Assembly (NCBI GenBank): GCA_964491875.1
Contig: CAZBIC010000005.1
Span: forward strand, 1-64,000
Length of the DNA stretch: 64,000 nucleotides
Source: JADJPG01 sp964491875
Lineage (GTDB): Bacteria > Verrucomicrobiota > Verrucomicrobiia > Limisphaerales > JADJPG01
Direction of reading: 5' to 3'
This document shows, piece by piece, positions 17,410 to 26,388 of this stretch. Position 1 is the stretch's first letter; each line of letters opens with the position of its first letter. Under the pieces are notes generated by a model that saw only the letters and a list, made by a program, of their open reading frames with translations, was not told the DNA's origin and did no database searches. The position numbers and the translations under genes are program-made.

Positions 17410-19290
17410 ATGAAAACGACTCAGTCGGATTCGAAACGAATGGTGGGCCTGATGGTGGGTGCGCTGGGCGTCGTCTACGGCGACATCGGCACCAGCCCGC
17501 TGTATGCGTTGCGTGAATGTTTTCACGGCGCGCATTCAGTCGGTGTCTCTCCCGAAAGTGTCCTCGGCATTCTCTCGCTCATCTTCTGGTCGCTTACTGC
17601 CATCGTTTGCTTCAAGTACCTCATCTTCGTCCTGCGCGCAGACAACAAGGGCGAAGGCGGCATCTTGTCGCTCCTGGCCCTGGCGTTTGGCGATGAACCC
17701 GTCGCCGGACGGCGACGCGCGATCCTGATTGGGCTCGGTGTTTTCGGCGCGGCGTTGCTTTACGGCGACGGCATGCTCACTCCCTGCGTCACGGTGCTGG
17801 GTGCGATTGAAGGTCTTGAAGTGGCCACTCCGCTCTTCTCGCCCTACGTCGTGCCGTTGAGCATCGTCATTCTCGTCGCGCTGTTCGCCGTGCAGCGTGT
17901 CGGCACAGGCGGCATGGGGCGTGCGTTTGGGCCGGTGACGCTGGTCTGGTTTCTGGTGTTGGCGGCGCTCGGCGTTCGGGGCATCGCGATGGCTCCGGAA
18001 GTGTTGGGCGCGTTGAGTCCTCATCACGGTTTCCAGTTCCTGCTCAACAACGGCTCTGCTGCGTTCGTCGTACTCGGTGCGGTCTTCTTGTCCGTGACGG
18101 GAGCGGAAGCGCTGTATGCCGACCTCGGTCACTTCGGCGCCAAACCCATCCGCCGCGCATGGTTTGCCGTCGTGTTTCCCGCGCTGATGCTGAATTACCT
18201 CGGGCAGGGCGGGTTGCTGCTGAGCGATCCTTCGGCGGCGGTCAACCCCTTCTACAAGCTGGCGCCGCAATGGGCGCTGTATCCGCTGGTCATACTGGCC
18301 ACCATGGCGGCTGTGATCGCGTCGCAAGCACTCATCTCCGGCGCGTTCTCGATCTCGATGCAGGCGATTCAGCTTGGCTACCTGCCGCGCATGGAGATTC
18401 GCCATACCTCGGCGCATGAGCGTGGGCAGATCTATCTGCCGCTGGTGAACTGGATTCTCATGCTCTCATGCATCGCGCTTGTGCTCGGCTTCCAAAGCTC
18501 CAGCCGGCTCGCCGCGGCGTACGGCATCGCGGTGACATTGACGATGGTCATCACCACCATCCTGTTCTTCTTCGCTGCTCGGAAGCTGTGGCGATGGACG
18601 TCATTCCAAGCCGGCCTCCTGTGCGGCGGATTCCTGGTTCTCGAACTCGCGTTCTTTGGAGCCAACGCGCTCAAGATTCTTCACGGCGGCTGGTTCCCGC
18701 TGGTGATTGGCGCGCTTCTTTTCACCATCATGACGACCTGGAAAACCGGCCGGCGTCTGCTCGGTCAACGGCTCGCGGCCAGCGTGCTGCCGCTGGATGT
18801 GTTTATCCAAAGCATCGCGCAGGACCCGCCGCATCGCGTGAAAGGCACGGCTGTATTCATGAGCGGCAATCCGAACGGCACTCCGCTCGCGCTGCTGCAC
18901 AATCTCAAACACAACCGCGTGCTGCATCAACGTTCGGTGGTTCTCACCGTCAACGTCATCGAAGCGCCGCACGTAAATGCGGACGAGCGGGTGAAGGTCG
19001 AGGAATTGGGTCATGGGCTGTTCCGCGTGATGTGCAAGTGCGGTTTCATGGAGCGCGTGACGATCGCGGAGCTGCTCGCAGCCTGCGTGCCCCTTGGACT
19101 TGAACTGCGGGAAGCAGACACGACCTTCTTTCTCTCGCGGGAAACCATCATCCCATCGAAGCGCCCCGGAATGGCGCTCTGGCGGGAGAGAGTCTTTTCG
19201 TTCCTTTCGAGGAATGCCCAGCCGGCGACAGCCTTCTTCAACCTTCCGGCCAACCGCGTCGTGGAGCTTGGAATGCAGGTTGAGTTCTAG
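17410..19290 (+). CDS. kup: Potassium uptake permease Kup
   Basis: Kup is a proton-coupled K+ importer in the inner membrane. The 626-residue protein starts with the family signature VYGDIGTSPLYALRE, followed by about twelve hydrophobic spans (to about residue 450) and a C-terminal cytoplasmic domain (from about 465, VKGTAVFMSG... to the end). Other family motifs are NKGEGGILSLLALA and LLYGDGMLTPCVTVL. Length matches E. coli Kup (622). It is preceded by a c-di-AMP riboswitch, linking expression to the second messenger that controls K+ and osmotic balance. Its stop overlaps the convergent dprA stop by 4 bases. Confidence 0.96.
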   Translation: MKTTQSDSKRMVGLMVGALGVVYGDIGTSPLYALRECFHGAHSVGVSPESVLGILSLIFWSLTAIVCFKYLIFVLRADNKGEGGILSLLALAFGDEPVAGRRRAILIGLGVFGAALLYGDGMLTPCVTVLGAIEGLEVATPLFSPYVVPLSIVILVALFAVQRVGTGGMGRAFGPVTLVWFLVLAALGVRGIAMAPEVLGALSPHHGFQFLLNNGSAAFVVLGAVFLSVTGAEALYADLGHFGAKPIRRAWFAVVFPALMLNYLGQGGLLLSDPSAAVNPFYKLAPQWALYPLVILATMAAVIASQALISGAFSISMQAIQLGYLPRMEIRHTSAHERGQIYLPLVNWILMLSCIALVLGFQSSSRLAAAYGIAVTLTMVITTILFFFAARKLWRWTSFQAGLLCGGFLVLELAFFGANALKILHGGWFPLVIGALLFTIMTTWKTGRRLLGQRLAASVLPLDVFIQSIAQDPPHRVKGTAVFMSGNPNGTPLALLHNLKHNRVLHQRSVVLTVNVIEAPHVNADERVKVEELGHGLFRVMCKCGFMERVTIAELLAACVPLGLELREADTTFFLSRETIIPSKRPGMALWRERVFSFLSRNAQPATAFFNLPANRVVELGMQVEF

Positions 19291-20396
19291 CGATTGCGCA
19301 CAAACATCTTTCCGGGCAGCTGCTTGATCAGCCGTTTCATTTCGAGGCTGAGCAGCGCCACGGACGCCGCGGAACTCGGCAGGCCGCTGAAGCGAATGAC
19401 TTCGTCGATGCCGATCTCGCCGTCCGACTTCAAAGTGTCGTAAACCGCCTGTTCATTCGCGGAGAGTGTCAGCGCGGGCAGCACGCCGGTTTCGTTCGGC
19501 GACGCGGGACGATTCGGTTTCGGGAAGAGATACTCGAACTCGCTCAGGATATCCTCGGCGCCTTCGCACAGTTTCGCGCCGGCCTTGATCAATTCGTGGC
19601 ATCCCTTGCTGCGCGGCGAATCGATTCGTCCCGGCACCGCGAAGATTTGTCGTCCGTATTCCGTCGCGAAATTCGCCGTGATCAGCGCGCCGCTGCTGAG
19701 GTTTGCTTCCACTACGACCGTGCCGAGCGTCATGCCGGCGACGATGCGATTGCGAATGGGGAAGGTCTGCTTGTCCGCCTGACGGTTGAAGGGGAACTGC
19801 GTGATGATCGCTCCGCTCGTCGAGATACGGTCGAAGAGTTCCGCGTTCTCCGGAGGGAAGACGATGTTGATGCCCGTGCCGAGGACCGCGATGGTGCGGC
19901 CTTTGGCATTGAGCGCGCCCTGATGCGCCGCGGTGTCGATACCGCGCGCGCCGCCGCTCACCGTCGTCACGCCCACGTAGCCGAGCTGGTAGCCAAACTT
20001 ACGCGCGACTTCGAGGCCGTAATGCGTCGTCTGGCGCGAGCCGACAATGGCGACGCTGTTGCGGTCTTTCGCGTCGAGCGTGCCTTTCACATAGAGCACG
20101 ATGGGCGGATCGTAAATCTCCCGGAGCGACGGCGGGTAGTTCTCGTCGTCTTGAATCAAGACGTGACAGCCAAACTCCGCGATGCGTTTCAACTCGCCGG
20201 CGAGGTCGACCGTCTTTTCCCAGTTCACGATCGAATCCGCTGTGTCCGGCCCGATGCCATGAACGGCGAGCAGTTGTTGCCGTGAGGCGCGGAGAATGGC
20301 CGGTGCCTCGCCGAAATGTTCGAGCAACTGGCGCACGCGCACGGGGCCGACCCGCTCGATCATGTTCAGGGCGATGAACGCTTCCCTGGAATCCAT
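19287..20396 (-). CDS. dprA: DNA-processing protein DprA (natural transformation)
   Basis: DprA loads RecA on incoming single-stranded DNA during transformation. The 369-residue protein has an N-terminal helix-hairpin-helix-like part (IERVGPVRVRQLL, VHGIGPDTADSI), the DprA Rossmann-like domain with the motifs VAIVGSRQTTHYG, VSGGARGIDTAAHQGAL and FPIRNRIVAGM, then VVVEANLSSGALITA and a C-terminal winged-helix domain (about residues 300-369). The ATG at 20396 is chosen over 20651 because the DprA N-terminus begins there and a good promoter lies just before it. Confidence 0.95.
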   Translation of the reverse strand: MDSREAFIALNMIERVGPVRVRQLLEHFGEAPAILRASRQQLLAVHGIGPDTADSIVNWEKTVDLAGELKRIAEFGCHVLIQDDENYPPSLREIYDPPIVLYVKGTLDAKDRNSVAIVGSRQTTHYGLEVARKFGYQLGYVGVTTVSGGARGIDTAAHQGALNAKGRTIAVLGTGINIVFPPENAELFDRISTSGAIITQFPFNRQADKQTFPIRNRIVAGMTLGTVVVEANLSSGALITANFATEYGRQIFAVPGRIDSPRSKGCHELIKAGAKLCEGAEDILSEFEYLFPKPNRPASPNETGVLPALTLSANEQAVYDTLKSDGEIGIDEVIRFSGLPSSAASVALLSLEMKRLIKQLPGKMFVRNR

Positions 20397-20403
20397 GCGC
20401 GGT

Positions 20404-20432
20404 GAAATAGCGTGTTTGCCAGCCCGGAGCAA
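20404..20432 (-). promoter_or_regulatory. Promoter of dprA, leaderless geometry
   Basis: On the minus strand, TTGCTC (20432-20427), a 17-base spacer, TATTTC (20409-20404), then 7 bases to the ATG at 20396. No Shine-Dalgarno sequence. Confidence 0.55.
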
Positions 20433-20510
20433 GCCCACGCTGGAAGCGCGGTCGGGAACTGGGACTGCGGCGGGGGAGGTTCCCGGCAAAAGACTCTTCC
20501 CGGCCCACCC

Positions 20511-20539
20511 TTGACTCGACCACTCCGACCTCACACGAT
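20511..20539 (+). promoter_or_regulatory. Candidate promoter, leaderless geometry
   Basis: TTGACT (20511-20516), a 17-base spacer, CACGAT (20534-20539), then 8 bases to the ATG at 20548. The distance from -35 to ATG (37) is the same as at kamA. Confidence 0.45.
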
Positions 20540-20547
20540 TTGCGCGA

Positions 20548-21021
20548 ATGAAATCTGGCCTGACGGTGAAAAAAGTGGCCCTGCTGTTTGCGGCAGTGCT
20601 GGCGGTGTATCTGGCGCTCTTTTTCTGGATCGAGAAATCGCGCCTGACCAAGGGGCCGTGGCAGGTCGAATTTCAAGCGGCGGCTGGCGGTGATGCGATA
20701 ATGTTGGTCACTCAGCCGTATTTGAGCATCACCAACGCCCGCGTGATCGTGCACGGCGAGAGCGTGACCAATACTTCGGCGCAGATGACCTTCGATCGCG
20801 TGAAACAGCCGGTGCCGTTCGGCAGCGTGATTTTCGAGGACCTGACCTTCTTGCCCGGCGTGGTGACGTTCAATTTGCTCGGGCACGAAGTCGAGCTGAT
20901 GCCCCGCGCGCTCGTCGTGAACAAAAAGCTGGTGCCATGGCAGCCCGGAATGACCGTAGAGCTCTGGCCCACGAACAAGCCCGCCGAGCCACCGCACGCA
21001 CCGAAGATTCGGCGGAGCTGA
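20548..21021 (+). CDS. Small membrane-anchored protein of unknown function
   Basis: The product of 157 residues has a single N-terminal transmembrane helix (residues about 9-28, KVALLFAAVLAVYLALFFWI) and a mature domain of about 125 residues with alternating beta-strand character (WQVEFQAAAGGDAIMLVTQ, NARVIVHGESVTNTSAQMTF). The end is Pro-rich (NKPAEPPHAPKIRRS). I recognise no family. It is divergent from dprA and 7 bases upstream of a lipoprotein gene on the same strand, so the two are probably co-transcribed. Confidence 0.75.
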   Translation: MKSGLTVKKVALLFAAVLAVYLALFFWIEKSRLTKGPWQVEFQAAAGGDAIMLVTQPYLSITNARVIVHGESVTNTSAQMTFDRVKQPVPFGSVIFEDLTFLPGVVTFNLLGHEVELMPRALVVNKKLVPWQPGMTVELWPTNKPAEPPHAPKIRRS

Positions 21022-21028
21022 TTAGTTG

Positions 21029-21475
21029 ATGAAAACCCAAGAGCCCAGCGCCGGCATGCTCCGATCTGTTCTTTCGAGAATTGTAATAAGCGCCGGCTTA
21101 TTGCTGTTGGTTTCGGGGTGTAGCTTTTATCGATACGACAACTACACGCTCAAATTTGAACAATCGGTTTACGGTTCGCCGTCCCCATCTGACAAACGAA
21201 AGCTTGAGGTTGAGTTCAGTTATAAAATTTTCCCCCTGAATGCGCCTCGCTCGATTTCCACCAACCTGAATGAAATGGGCGTGGTTGCGTTGAGGCTCCC
21301 AAATCACTTTCCTACTGCCTTCATTTTGCCGGACCCAGCCGATCGGGATTATATCTGGTTCCGAGTTGATCTGCATGGTTTCAGGCGTGCGCCTGCGCGG
21401 AGTATGCAAGTCAGTGATCAGCTGACAGGATCGTATCTCCTCACGATCTCTAAAGTCTCTGATTCAAAACCGTAG
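21029..21475 (+). CDS. Small lipoprotein of unknown function
   Basis: The protein of 148 residues opens with a lipoprotein signal whose lipobox is LLVSGC, about residues 26-31, so it should be lipid-anchored. The mature part (SFYRYDNYTLKFEQSVYGSP onward) has no motif that I recognise. The ATG at 21029 is chosen over the TTG just before it. It is A+T-richer than its neighbours and follows the membrane-anchored gene by 7 bases. Confidence 0.65.
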   Translation: MKTQEPSAGMLRSVLSRIVISAGLLLLVSGCSFYRYDNYTLKFEQSVYGSPSPSDKRKLEVEFSYKIFPLNAPRSISTNLNEMGVVALRLPNHFPTAFILPDPADRDYIWFRVDLHGFRRAPARSMQVSDQLTGSYLLTISKVSDSKP

Positions 21476-21491
21476 GTCCGTCATTCCGGGC

Positions 21492-23948
21492 TCACTTGTA
21501 GATCAGATACTTCGCCCGACGTTTCTTGAACTGCTCCAGTTCGCCTTTCCACTGTGACTTGATGAAGTTCAGCGAACCGCCCGCAACGATCGATTCGTGC
21601 GTTGCTGGTTCGCGCAGCAGCACCTTGGTCTTGTCGAGCGCGTAGTCCTTCGGATACAGCCGCTGCGCCGTGAGCGCGATCACGATGCCAACGTCCACCG
21701 CCTGCACCTTCTCGCGGTCAGTCACCACGATGGCCGCGCCGCCGCACTCGCGGTCCTTGAACGTGCTGTAGGTGGGCGTGAAACGAATCGGCACGAAGCG
21801 CACGCCAGGCAGCTTCGCCTTGTTTAACTCCGCAGTGAACACGAGGTCGTCGATGTAAGGCGCGCCAACGATCTCAAACGGCGTGTCGGTGCCGCGTCCG
21901 ACGGAGAGGGCGGATTCGTGCAAGCCTGTGCCCGGATACAACGTCGCCGCGTTCACGCTGCGCATGTTCGGCGAGGGATGCCGCCACGGCTGGCCGGTTT
22001 CATCGAACCACAAATCGCGTTTCCAACCTTCGACGGGAATGACTGTCAGTTTCGCATTCACCTTGCGCTCGGCGTTAATCATCTGCGCCAGTTCGCCCAC
22101 GGTCATACCGTGACGCAGCGGAATGTCGTGCCACGCCACGAAGTGCGGGTCGCCCTGGTAGACCGGGCCTTCCACGGCGACGCCGTTGATCGGGTTCACG
22201 CGGTCCAGCACGTAGAACGGAATGCCGGCGCGCGCGGCCGCTTCCATGCACAGGCCCATCGTCGCCACGTAGGTGTAGAAGCGGCAGCCGATGTCCTGAA
22301 TGTCGAACACGAGCGCGTCGAGATTCGTGAGCACAGCGGGCTGCGGCGAACGAAGCTGGTTGATCAGCGCGTTGTATTCCTTCTCGGTCTGATCCTTCTT
22401 TTTCGCCGGCGACTTCGGGTATAGGCTGTAAACCGGCAGGCCGGTGATTTCATCCACGCTGTCGCCCACCGCCTCATCGAGCGCGCCGCGGATGCCGTGT
22501 TCGGGGCTGAAGAGCGCCTTGAGCTGCACGTCCGGCGCGTGGAAGAGCAGATCAATCGTCGCATTGCGCCAGCGGTCCTGGCCGGTGTGATTCGTGACCA
22601 GCCCGATGCGCTTCCTCTTCAGCGGCGCAAAGTTTTGTTTCACCAGCACGTCGATGCCATTGAGCACGCCGGGCAACGCCGGACGCGGCGCGAAGAGGTT
22701 GTTCGTCTTGGCGATGGCGTTCGTGTCCACCGCGGCCGCGATGAAGTTCGTGCGGAATGGCAACTGACCTTGCACCGCACCGAATTCGAAGCCATCCACC
22801 GCCTTCGCGGCGAGCGTGCCGAGCGTGAGGTAGAGCGGCAGCACATTGCCCTTGCCGTCGGGATGCACGCGGTTCGAGAGGAAAACCCAGAACGTCTTCG
22901 AAAACGGATCGATCCAGATCGCCGTGCCCGTCCAGCCCGTGTGCCCGTACGAGCCGCGCGGGAACACGCTGCCACGCGGCCGGCTGTAGGGCGAATCGAT
23001 ATCCCAGCCGAGCCCGCGCCGGCTCTGGACAGCGTCGGGCGATTGCACGGAAGTCATCAGCTTCACCGTCTCCGGCTTGAAAACGCGCACGCCGTCGAGC
23101 TCGCCGCCGTTCAGCATCATGCGTGCGAAGCGCGCGAGATCATTCGCCGTGGTGAACAGCCCGGCGTGCCCCGTGACACCGCCCATGCGTCGCGACGTTG
23201 GATCATGCACCACGCCGCGCAACATGCCGTTGGTCGTCTGTTCCGTCGGCGCGATACGGGCGAGCTGGTTCGACGACGGCAGGTAACCCGTGTCGCGCAT
23301 CCGCAGCGGGCCGAAGAGCTCGGTCGCAACGAAGTTGTTAAGCTTCCGCTGCGACACGCGCTGCACTATTTCGCCGAGCAGGATGAAGTTGATGTCGCTG
23401 TAGCGGAACGTGGTGCCGGGCGCGTTCGTCGCCTTTTCCACGCAGGCAAGTCCGATGCCGACATCGTAGCCGAGCCACGGCGGAGTCGCGGACAAGCCGG
23501 GCTTCAACCCGGACGTGTGCGTGAGCAAATGGCGCACAGTGATGGCCTCCGTGCCTTCGCCGCGAAACTCCGGGATGTAAGTGCGCACCGGCGCTTCGAG
23601 TTTCACCTGACCGCGCTCGACCAGCAGCATGACGGCAGGCGCGGTGGAGATGACCTTCGTGAGCGAAGCGGCGTCGAAGATGGTGTCCTCGGTAATGTTT
23701 TCAGCAGCGGGAACCAGCGCGCGTTTGCCAAAGGCTTTGTGGTAGGTGAGCCCTTGTCGTTCTACCCAGAGCACGCCGCCGGGAATGTTCTTCTCCGCGA
23801 TGGCGTTCGTGATGGCGGCGTCCATCTCGGCGAGCCGCGCGGGCTTGAACACCGGTGCAGCAACCAGCGATGCGGTGAAGCCGAGCGCGAGGAGCAGCGC
23901 AGCGAGGTCAGGAAGGCGGGATCGAGTTCCGCGAACGACGGTTTTCAT
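21492..23948 (-). CDS. Serine hydrolase (beta-lactamase family) fused to NamZ/DUF1343 exo-muramidase
   Basis: This 818-residue exported protein has a signal peptide (about residues 1-31), a class C beta-lactamase-type serine hydrolase domain (about 35-410) with the SxxK nucleophile in AASLTKV (Ser95), a YSD motif in RYSDINFILLG and a GHTGWTG motif, and then a second full domain (about 430-818) of the DUF1343 family (RIGLVTNHTG, FSPEHGIRG, LVFDIQDIGCRFYTY). DUF1343 enzymes such as B. subtilis NamZ remove MurNAc from cell-wall fragments. In Bacillus the two activities come from adjacent genes, so a natural fusion here fits a joint role in peptidoglycan recycling. The ATG at 23948 is chosen because the signal peptide starts there. 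Confidence 0.9.
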   Translation of the reverse strand: MKTVVRGTRSRLPDLAALLLALGFTASLVAAPVFKPARLAEMDAAITNAIAEKNIPGGVLWVERQGLTYHKAFGKRALVPAAENITEDTIFDAASLTKVISTAPAVMLLVERGQVKLEAPVRTYIPEFRGEGTEAITVRHLLTHTSGLKPGLSATPPWLGYDVGIGLACVEKATNAPGTTFRYSDINFILLGEIVQRVSQRKLNNFVATELFGPLRMRDTGYLPSSNQLARIAPTEQTTNGMLRGVVHDPTSRRMGGVTGHAGLFTTANDLARFARMMLNGGELDGVRVFKPETVKLMTSVQSPDAVQSRRGLGWDIDSPYSRPRGSVFPRGSYGHTGWTGTAIWIDPFSKTFWVFLSNRVHPDGKGNVLPLYLTLGTLAAKAVDGFEFGAVQGQLPFRTNFIAAAVDTNAIAKTNNLFAPRPALPGVLNGIDVLVKQNFAPLKRKRIGLVTNHTGQDRWRNATIDLLFHAPDVQLKALFSPEHGIRGALDEAVGDSVDEITGLPVYSLYPKSPAKKKDQTEKEYNALINQLRSPQPAVLTNLDALVFDIQDIGCRFYTYVATMGLCMEAAARAGIPFYVLDRVNPINGVAVEGPVYQGDPHFVAWHDIPLRHGMTVGELAQMINAERKVNAKLTVIPVEGWKRDLWFDETGQPWRHPSPNMRSVNAATLYPGTGLHESALSVGRGTDTPFEIVGAPYIDDLVFTAELNKAKLPGVRFVPIRFTPTYSTFKDRECGGAAIVVTDREKVQAVDVGIVIALTAQRLYPKDYALDKTKVLLREPATHESIVAGGSLNFIKSQWKGELEQFKKRRAKYLIYK

Positions 23949-24015
23949 AAGCGATGGCGCGAGGTCACCAAATCCACGCACTGAACGCCAGCGGGAAAAC
24001 CGGTTTCGTGAGCGC

Positions 24016-24801
24016 TCAACCGAAGACGATGAATCCGAGGATGAGTCCGCCGAGCACGATTCGGTACCAGCCGAAGATGACGAACGTGTGGCTGCGCACG
24101 AATTGCAGCAGCCAGCGCACGACGATGAAGGCGGTGATCGCTGACACCAATGTCCCAAGGCCGATTTGCCACCACGGTTCGTGGGGTTCGTTGAACGATT
24201 TCAACATCGTATAGCCACCGGCAGCGATCAGCGTCGGAACGCCCACGAGAAACGAAAACTCGGTCGCCGCCGGCCGGGCGATGCCGCAGAGCAGGGCGAT
24301 GATGATCGAGGCGCCGGAGCGCGACGTGCCGGGAAACGCCGCAGCAAGCAATTGCGCGCCAGCGACGGCGATGGCGACGGTCCAGGTGATGTCGTTCGAG
24401 CCGGGTTTTCCCTTCAGCCAGCGTTCCATCGCGAGAATGACCACGCCGCCAATCAGCGTGGCCCACGCGACAGGCGCCGCGGTTTCCGGGAGCTTCAAGC
24501 CCAGTTTTTTCAACACCAAGCCGCCGACGCCCGTAATGAAGAAAGACACTGCGATCTTAAGCGCGAATTGCTGCACTTCCGGCGATTTCCAGTTGGTGAC
24601 CATGTCCTTGAGCCGGTTCCAGAAAACCACCGCCACGGCGATGACGGCGCCGGATTGAATGACGACGTTGAACATCTCGGTCGGATGCGTGGCGAGTTTC
24701 AGCCAGCGTTCCACGAGGATGAGGTGACCGGTGGAAGAGATCGGCAGAAACTCTGTCACGCCTTCGACGATGCCCAAGATAATGATTTCCCAGATGTTCA
24801 C
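24016..24801 (-). CDS. uppP: Undecaprenyl-diphosphatase UppP (BacA)
   Basis: UppP dephosphorylates undecaprenyl diphosphate to recycle the lipid carrier for wall synthesis. The 261-residue membrane protein carries both family signatures, EGVTEFLPISSTGHLIL near the N-terminus and PGTSRSGASI, with about eight hydrophobic spans. The start is the GTG at 24801 (reading VNIWEIIILGIVEG), with AAGAAGG just upstream; the longer open frame to 25377 would overlap the divergent oxidoreductase and lacks family similarity. The peptidoglycan hydrolase fusion gene lies 67 bases downstream on the same strand, so both may serve the cell wall. Confidence 0.92.
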   Translation of the reverse strand: MNIWEIIILGIVEGVTEFLPISSTGHLILVERWLKLATHPTEMFNVVIQSGAVIAVAVVFWNRLKDMVTNWKSPEVQQFALKIAVSFFITGVGGLVLKKLGLKLPETAAPVAWATLIGGVVILAMERWLKGKPGSNDITWTVAIAVAGAQLLAAAFPGTSRSGASIIIALLCGIARPAATEFSFLVGVPTLIAAGGYTMLKSFNEPHEPWWQIGLGTLVSAITAFIVVRWLLQFVRSHTFVIFGWYRIVLGGLILGFIVFG

Positions 24802-24855
24802 CGGCCTTCTTAGAAGGGAAATGCCCGCCCGTGACAAGTCGCAATCGGCGCGCAG

Positions 24856-24876
24856 AACTTGGAACTTGGAACTTGG
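24856..24876. repeat. Three tandem AACTTGG heptamers
   Basis: Three exact copies of AACTTGG lie in the 129-base gap between uppP and the divergent oxidoreductase gene. A partial fourth copy (AAC) follows. Confidence 0.9.
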
Positions 24877-24930
24877 AACACCGACGGCATACTCGCCGCC
24901 CGTTATCGATTGTTGCGAACTCTTTGATCC

Positions 24931-26010
24931 ATGAAATCCATCGGCGTTGCGATTGTTGGCTGTGGCGGCATCACTCTTCAGAATCATCTTCCCGGACTCG
25001 CCCTCTGTCCTGAGACGAAAGTCGTCGCGCTCTGCGACGCCAACGCGGCGACGCTGGAGACCGCGAAACAACAGACCGGGGTCACAGTCGCATCCACCAA
25101 CTACGAGGACATCGTGAAGCGCGATGATGTCCACGCTGTCATCATCGCCACGCCGAATTTCACCCACGGGCCGATCGCGCTGGCGGCCATTGCGGCGGGC
25201 AAACACGTGCTCTGCGAGAAACCGATTGCCATGAGCTACGCTGAGGCGGTGCAGATGGCTGAAGCGGCCGATCGCGCGAACGTCCGGCACATGACGGCGT
25301 TCACCTACCGGTTCGTTCCGGCGATGCGTTACCTCGATCACCTTGTGAAGCGCGGCGACCTTGGGCAGCCGTATCATTACCGCTCGTGCCGGTTACAGGA
25401 CTGGGGCACGCGCAATGTGGGCTGGCGTCAGGTGAAGAAACTCGCGGCCACGGGTGAGATTGGTGACATGCTCAGCCATCGCATCGATTTCGCTCATCTT
25501 CTGATCGGCCCGATGAAACGTCTGGTGGCGAATATCAAGAATCTTACCCCGATTCGCGGTGGCGCGCCGAATGACACCGACGACTGGGTGGCGATTCTCG
25601 CCGAGTTCGAAGGCGGCGCCAGCGGCGTATTGGAAAGCTCCAAGCTCGCCAGCGGCGTGAACGAAAGCTGGCGTAGTCCGGACCGCGTCGAGCTGAACGG
25701 CAGCGCCGCGAGCTTCAGTTTCACGACGGGCACCTGGAACGAGCTTCAGTATGGTCAGGTCGGCGGTCCGGGGCTGAAGGCACTCTCGGTGCCGAAAGAG
25801 TTCTGGACCTGGCCGGGTTCGCCGCGGGATCCGGGCGTGGGTGACCCGCTGGTTTCCTTCCGCTACGACCAGGCGTGGGAGTTTATTGACGCCATCCGCA
25901 ACGATCGGCCTTGTGTACCGTCCTTTTGGGATGGGGTCCGTATGCAGGCGGTGATTGATGCTGCCCTTCACTCCGCCGAAACCCGCCAATGGGTCGATGT
26001 GCCGGCCTGA
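24931..26010 (+). CDS. Gfo/Idh/MocA-family NAD(P)-dependent oxidoreductase
   Basis: The 359-residue protein begins with the Rossmann glycine motif VAIVGCGGITLQNHLPGL (GxGxxG-like) and has the family's EKPIAMSYAEA motif after strand five, where the catalytic Lys lies. The C-terminal beta-sheet domain (from about residue 125) holds the substrate site. Family members act on sugars, inositols and related polyols; the substrate is not readable here. It is divergent from uppP and stands alone in front of the ribosomal-protein pair. Confidence 0.9.
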   Translation: MKSIGVAIVGCGGITLQNHLPGLALCPETKVVALCDANAATLETAKQQTGVTVASTNYEDIVKRDDVHAVIIATPNFTHGPIALAAIAAGKHVLCEKPIAMSYAEAVQMAEAADRANVRHMTAFTYRFVPAMRYLDHLVKRGDLGQPYHYRSCRLQDWGTRNVGWRQVKKLAATGEIGDMLSHRIDFAHLLIGPMKRLVANIKNLTPIRGGAPNDTDDWVAILAEFEGGASGVLESSKLASGVNESWRSPDRVELNGSAASFSFTTGTWNELQYGQVGGPGLKALSVPKEFWTWPGSPRDPGVGDPLVSFRYDQAWEFIDAIRNDRPCVPSFWDGVRMQAVIDAALHSAETRQWVDVPA

Positions 26011-26086
26011 TTGGCTTAATCGAACGTTTCCGCAGCTCCGGTGGGCGGGTTTCCGGTGAAAGTACCTTCGCTGGCAAAAATACCGC

Positions 26087-26115
26087 TTGCTTCCAATTTG
26101 GGCGGTCCCTATATT
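26087..26115 (+). promoter_or_regulatory. Promoter of rpmI-rplT
   Basis: TTGCTT (26087-26092), a 17-base spacer and TATATT (26110-26115). The rpmI ATG lies 31 bases further on, so this transcript has a short leader, unlike several other genes in the window. Confidence 0.75.
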
Positions 26116-26146
26116 GCGCGCTCTTTTCTAAGAAAAGCTAAAGACT

Positions 26147-26359
26147 ATGCGTCGTCCTAAAGGCATCAAAACGAAGAAGTCCGTTGCGAAACGGTTTAAA
26201 CTCACCGCGCGCGGCAAGGTGCTCCGCTCGAAGGCGGGTCGTCGCCACCTGCTCCAATCCAAGAGCTCCAAGCGCCGTCGTGGCCTCGGCAAGGCCGCAG
26301 TGGTCGACGCCACGGACACGTATCGCATCACGCAGAACCTGCCGTTCGGCCTGAAATAA
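26147..26359 (+). CDS. rpmI: 50S ribosomal protein L35
   Basis: L35 is a small basic protein of the large ribosomal subunit. The 70-residue product has the expected pattern: many Lys and Arg (KGIKTKKSVAKRFKLTARGK), RRHLLQSKSSKRRRGLG in the middle, and a C-terminal tail. Length is slightly above the usual 65. It is followed by rplT 29 bases on, the conserved order. In most bacteria infC comes immediately before it; here the preceding gene is an oxidoreductase and a promoter stands in front of rpmI, so infC has been separated. Confidence 0.97.
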   Translation: MRRPKGIKTKKSVAKRFKLTARGKVLRSKAGRRHLLQSKSSKRRRGLGKAAVVDATDTYRITQNLPFGLK

Positions 26360-26388
26360 CTTTCACCCTTTAACTTCCTAGACAGACC

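Noticed and set aside
24802..25377. N-terminal extension of the uppP frame
   Set aside because: It would overlap the divergent oxidoreductase gene, and similarity to UppP begins only at the GTG at 24801.
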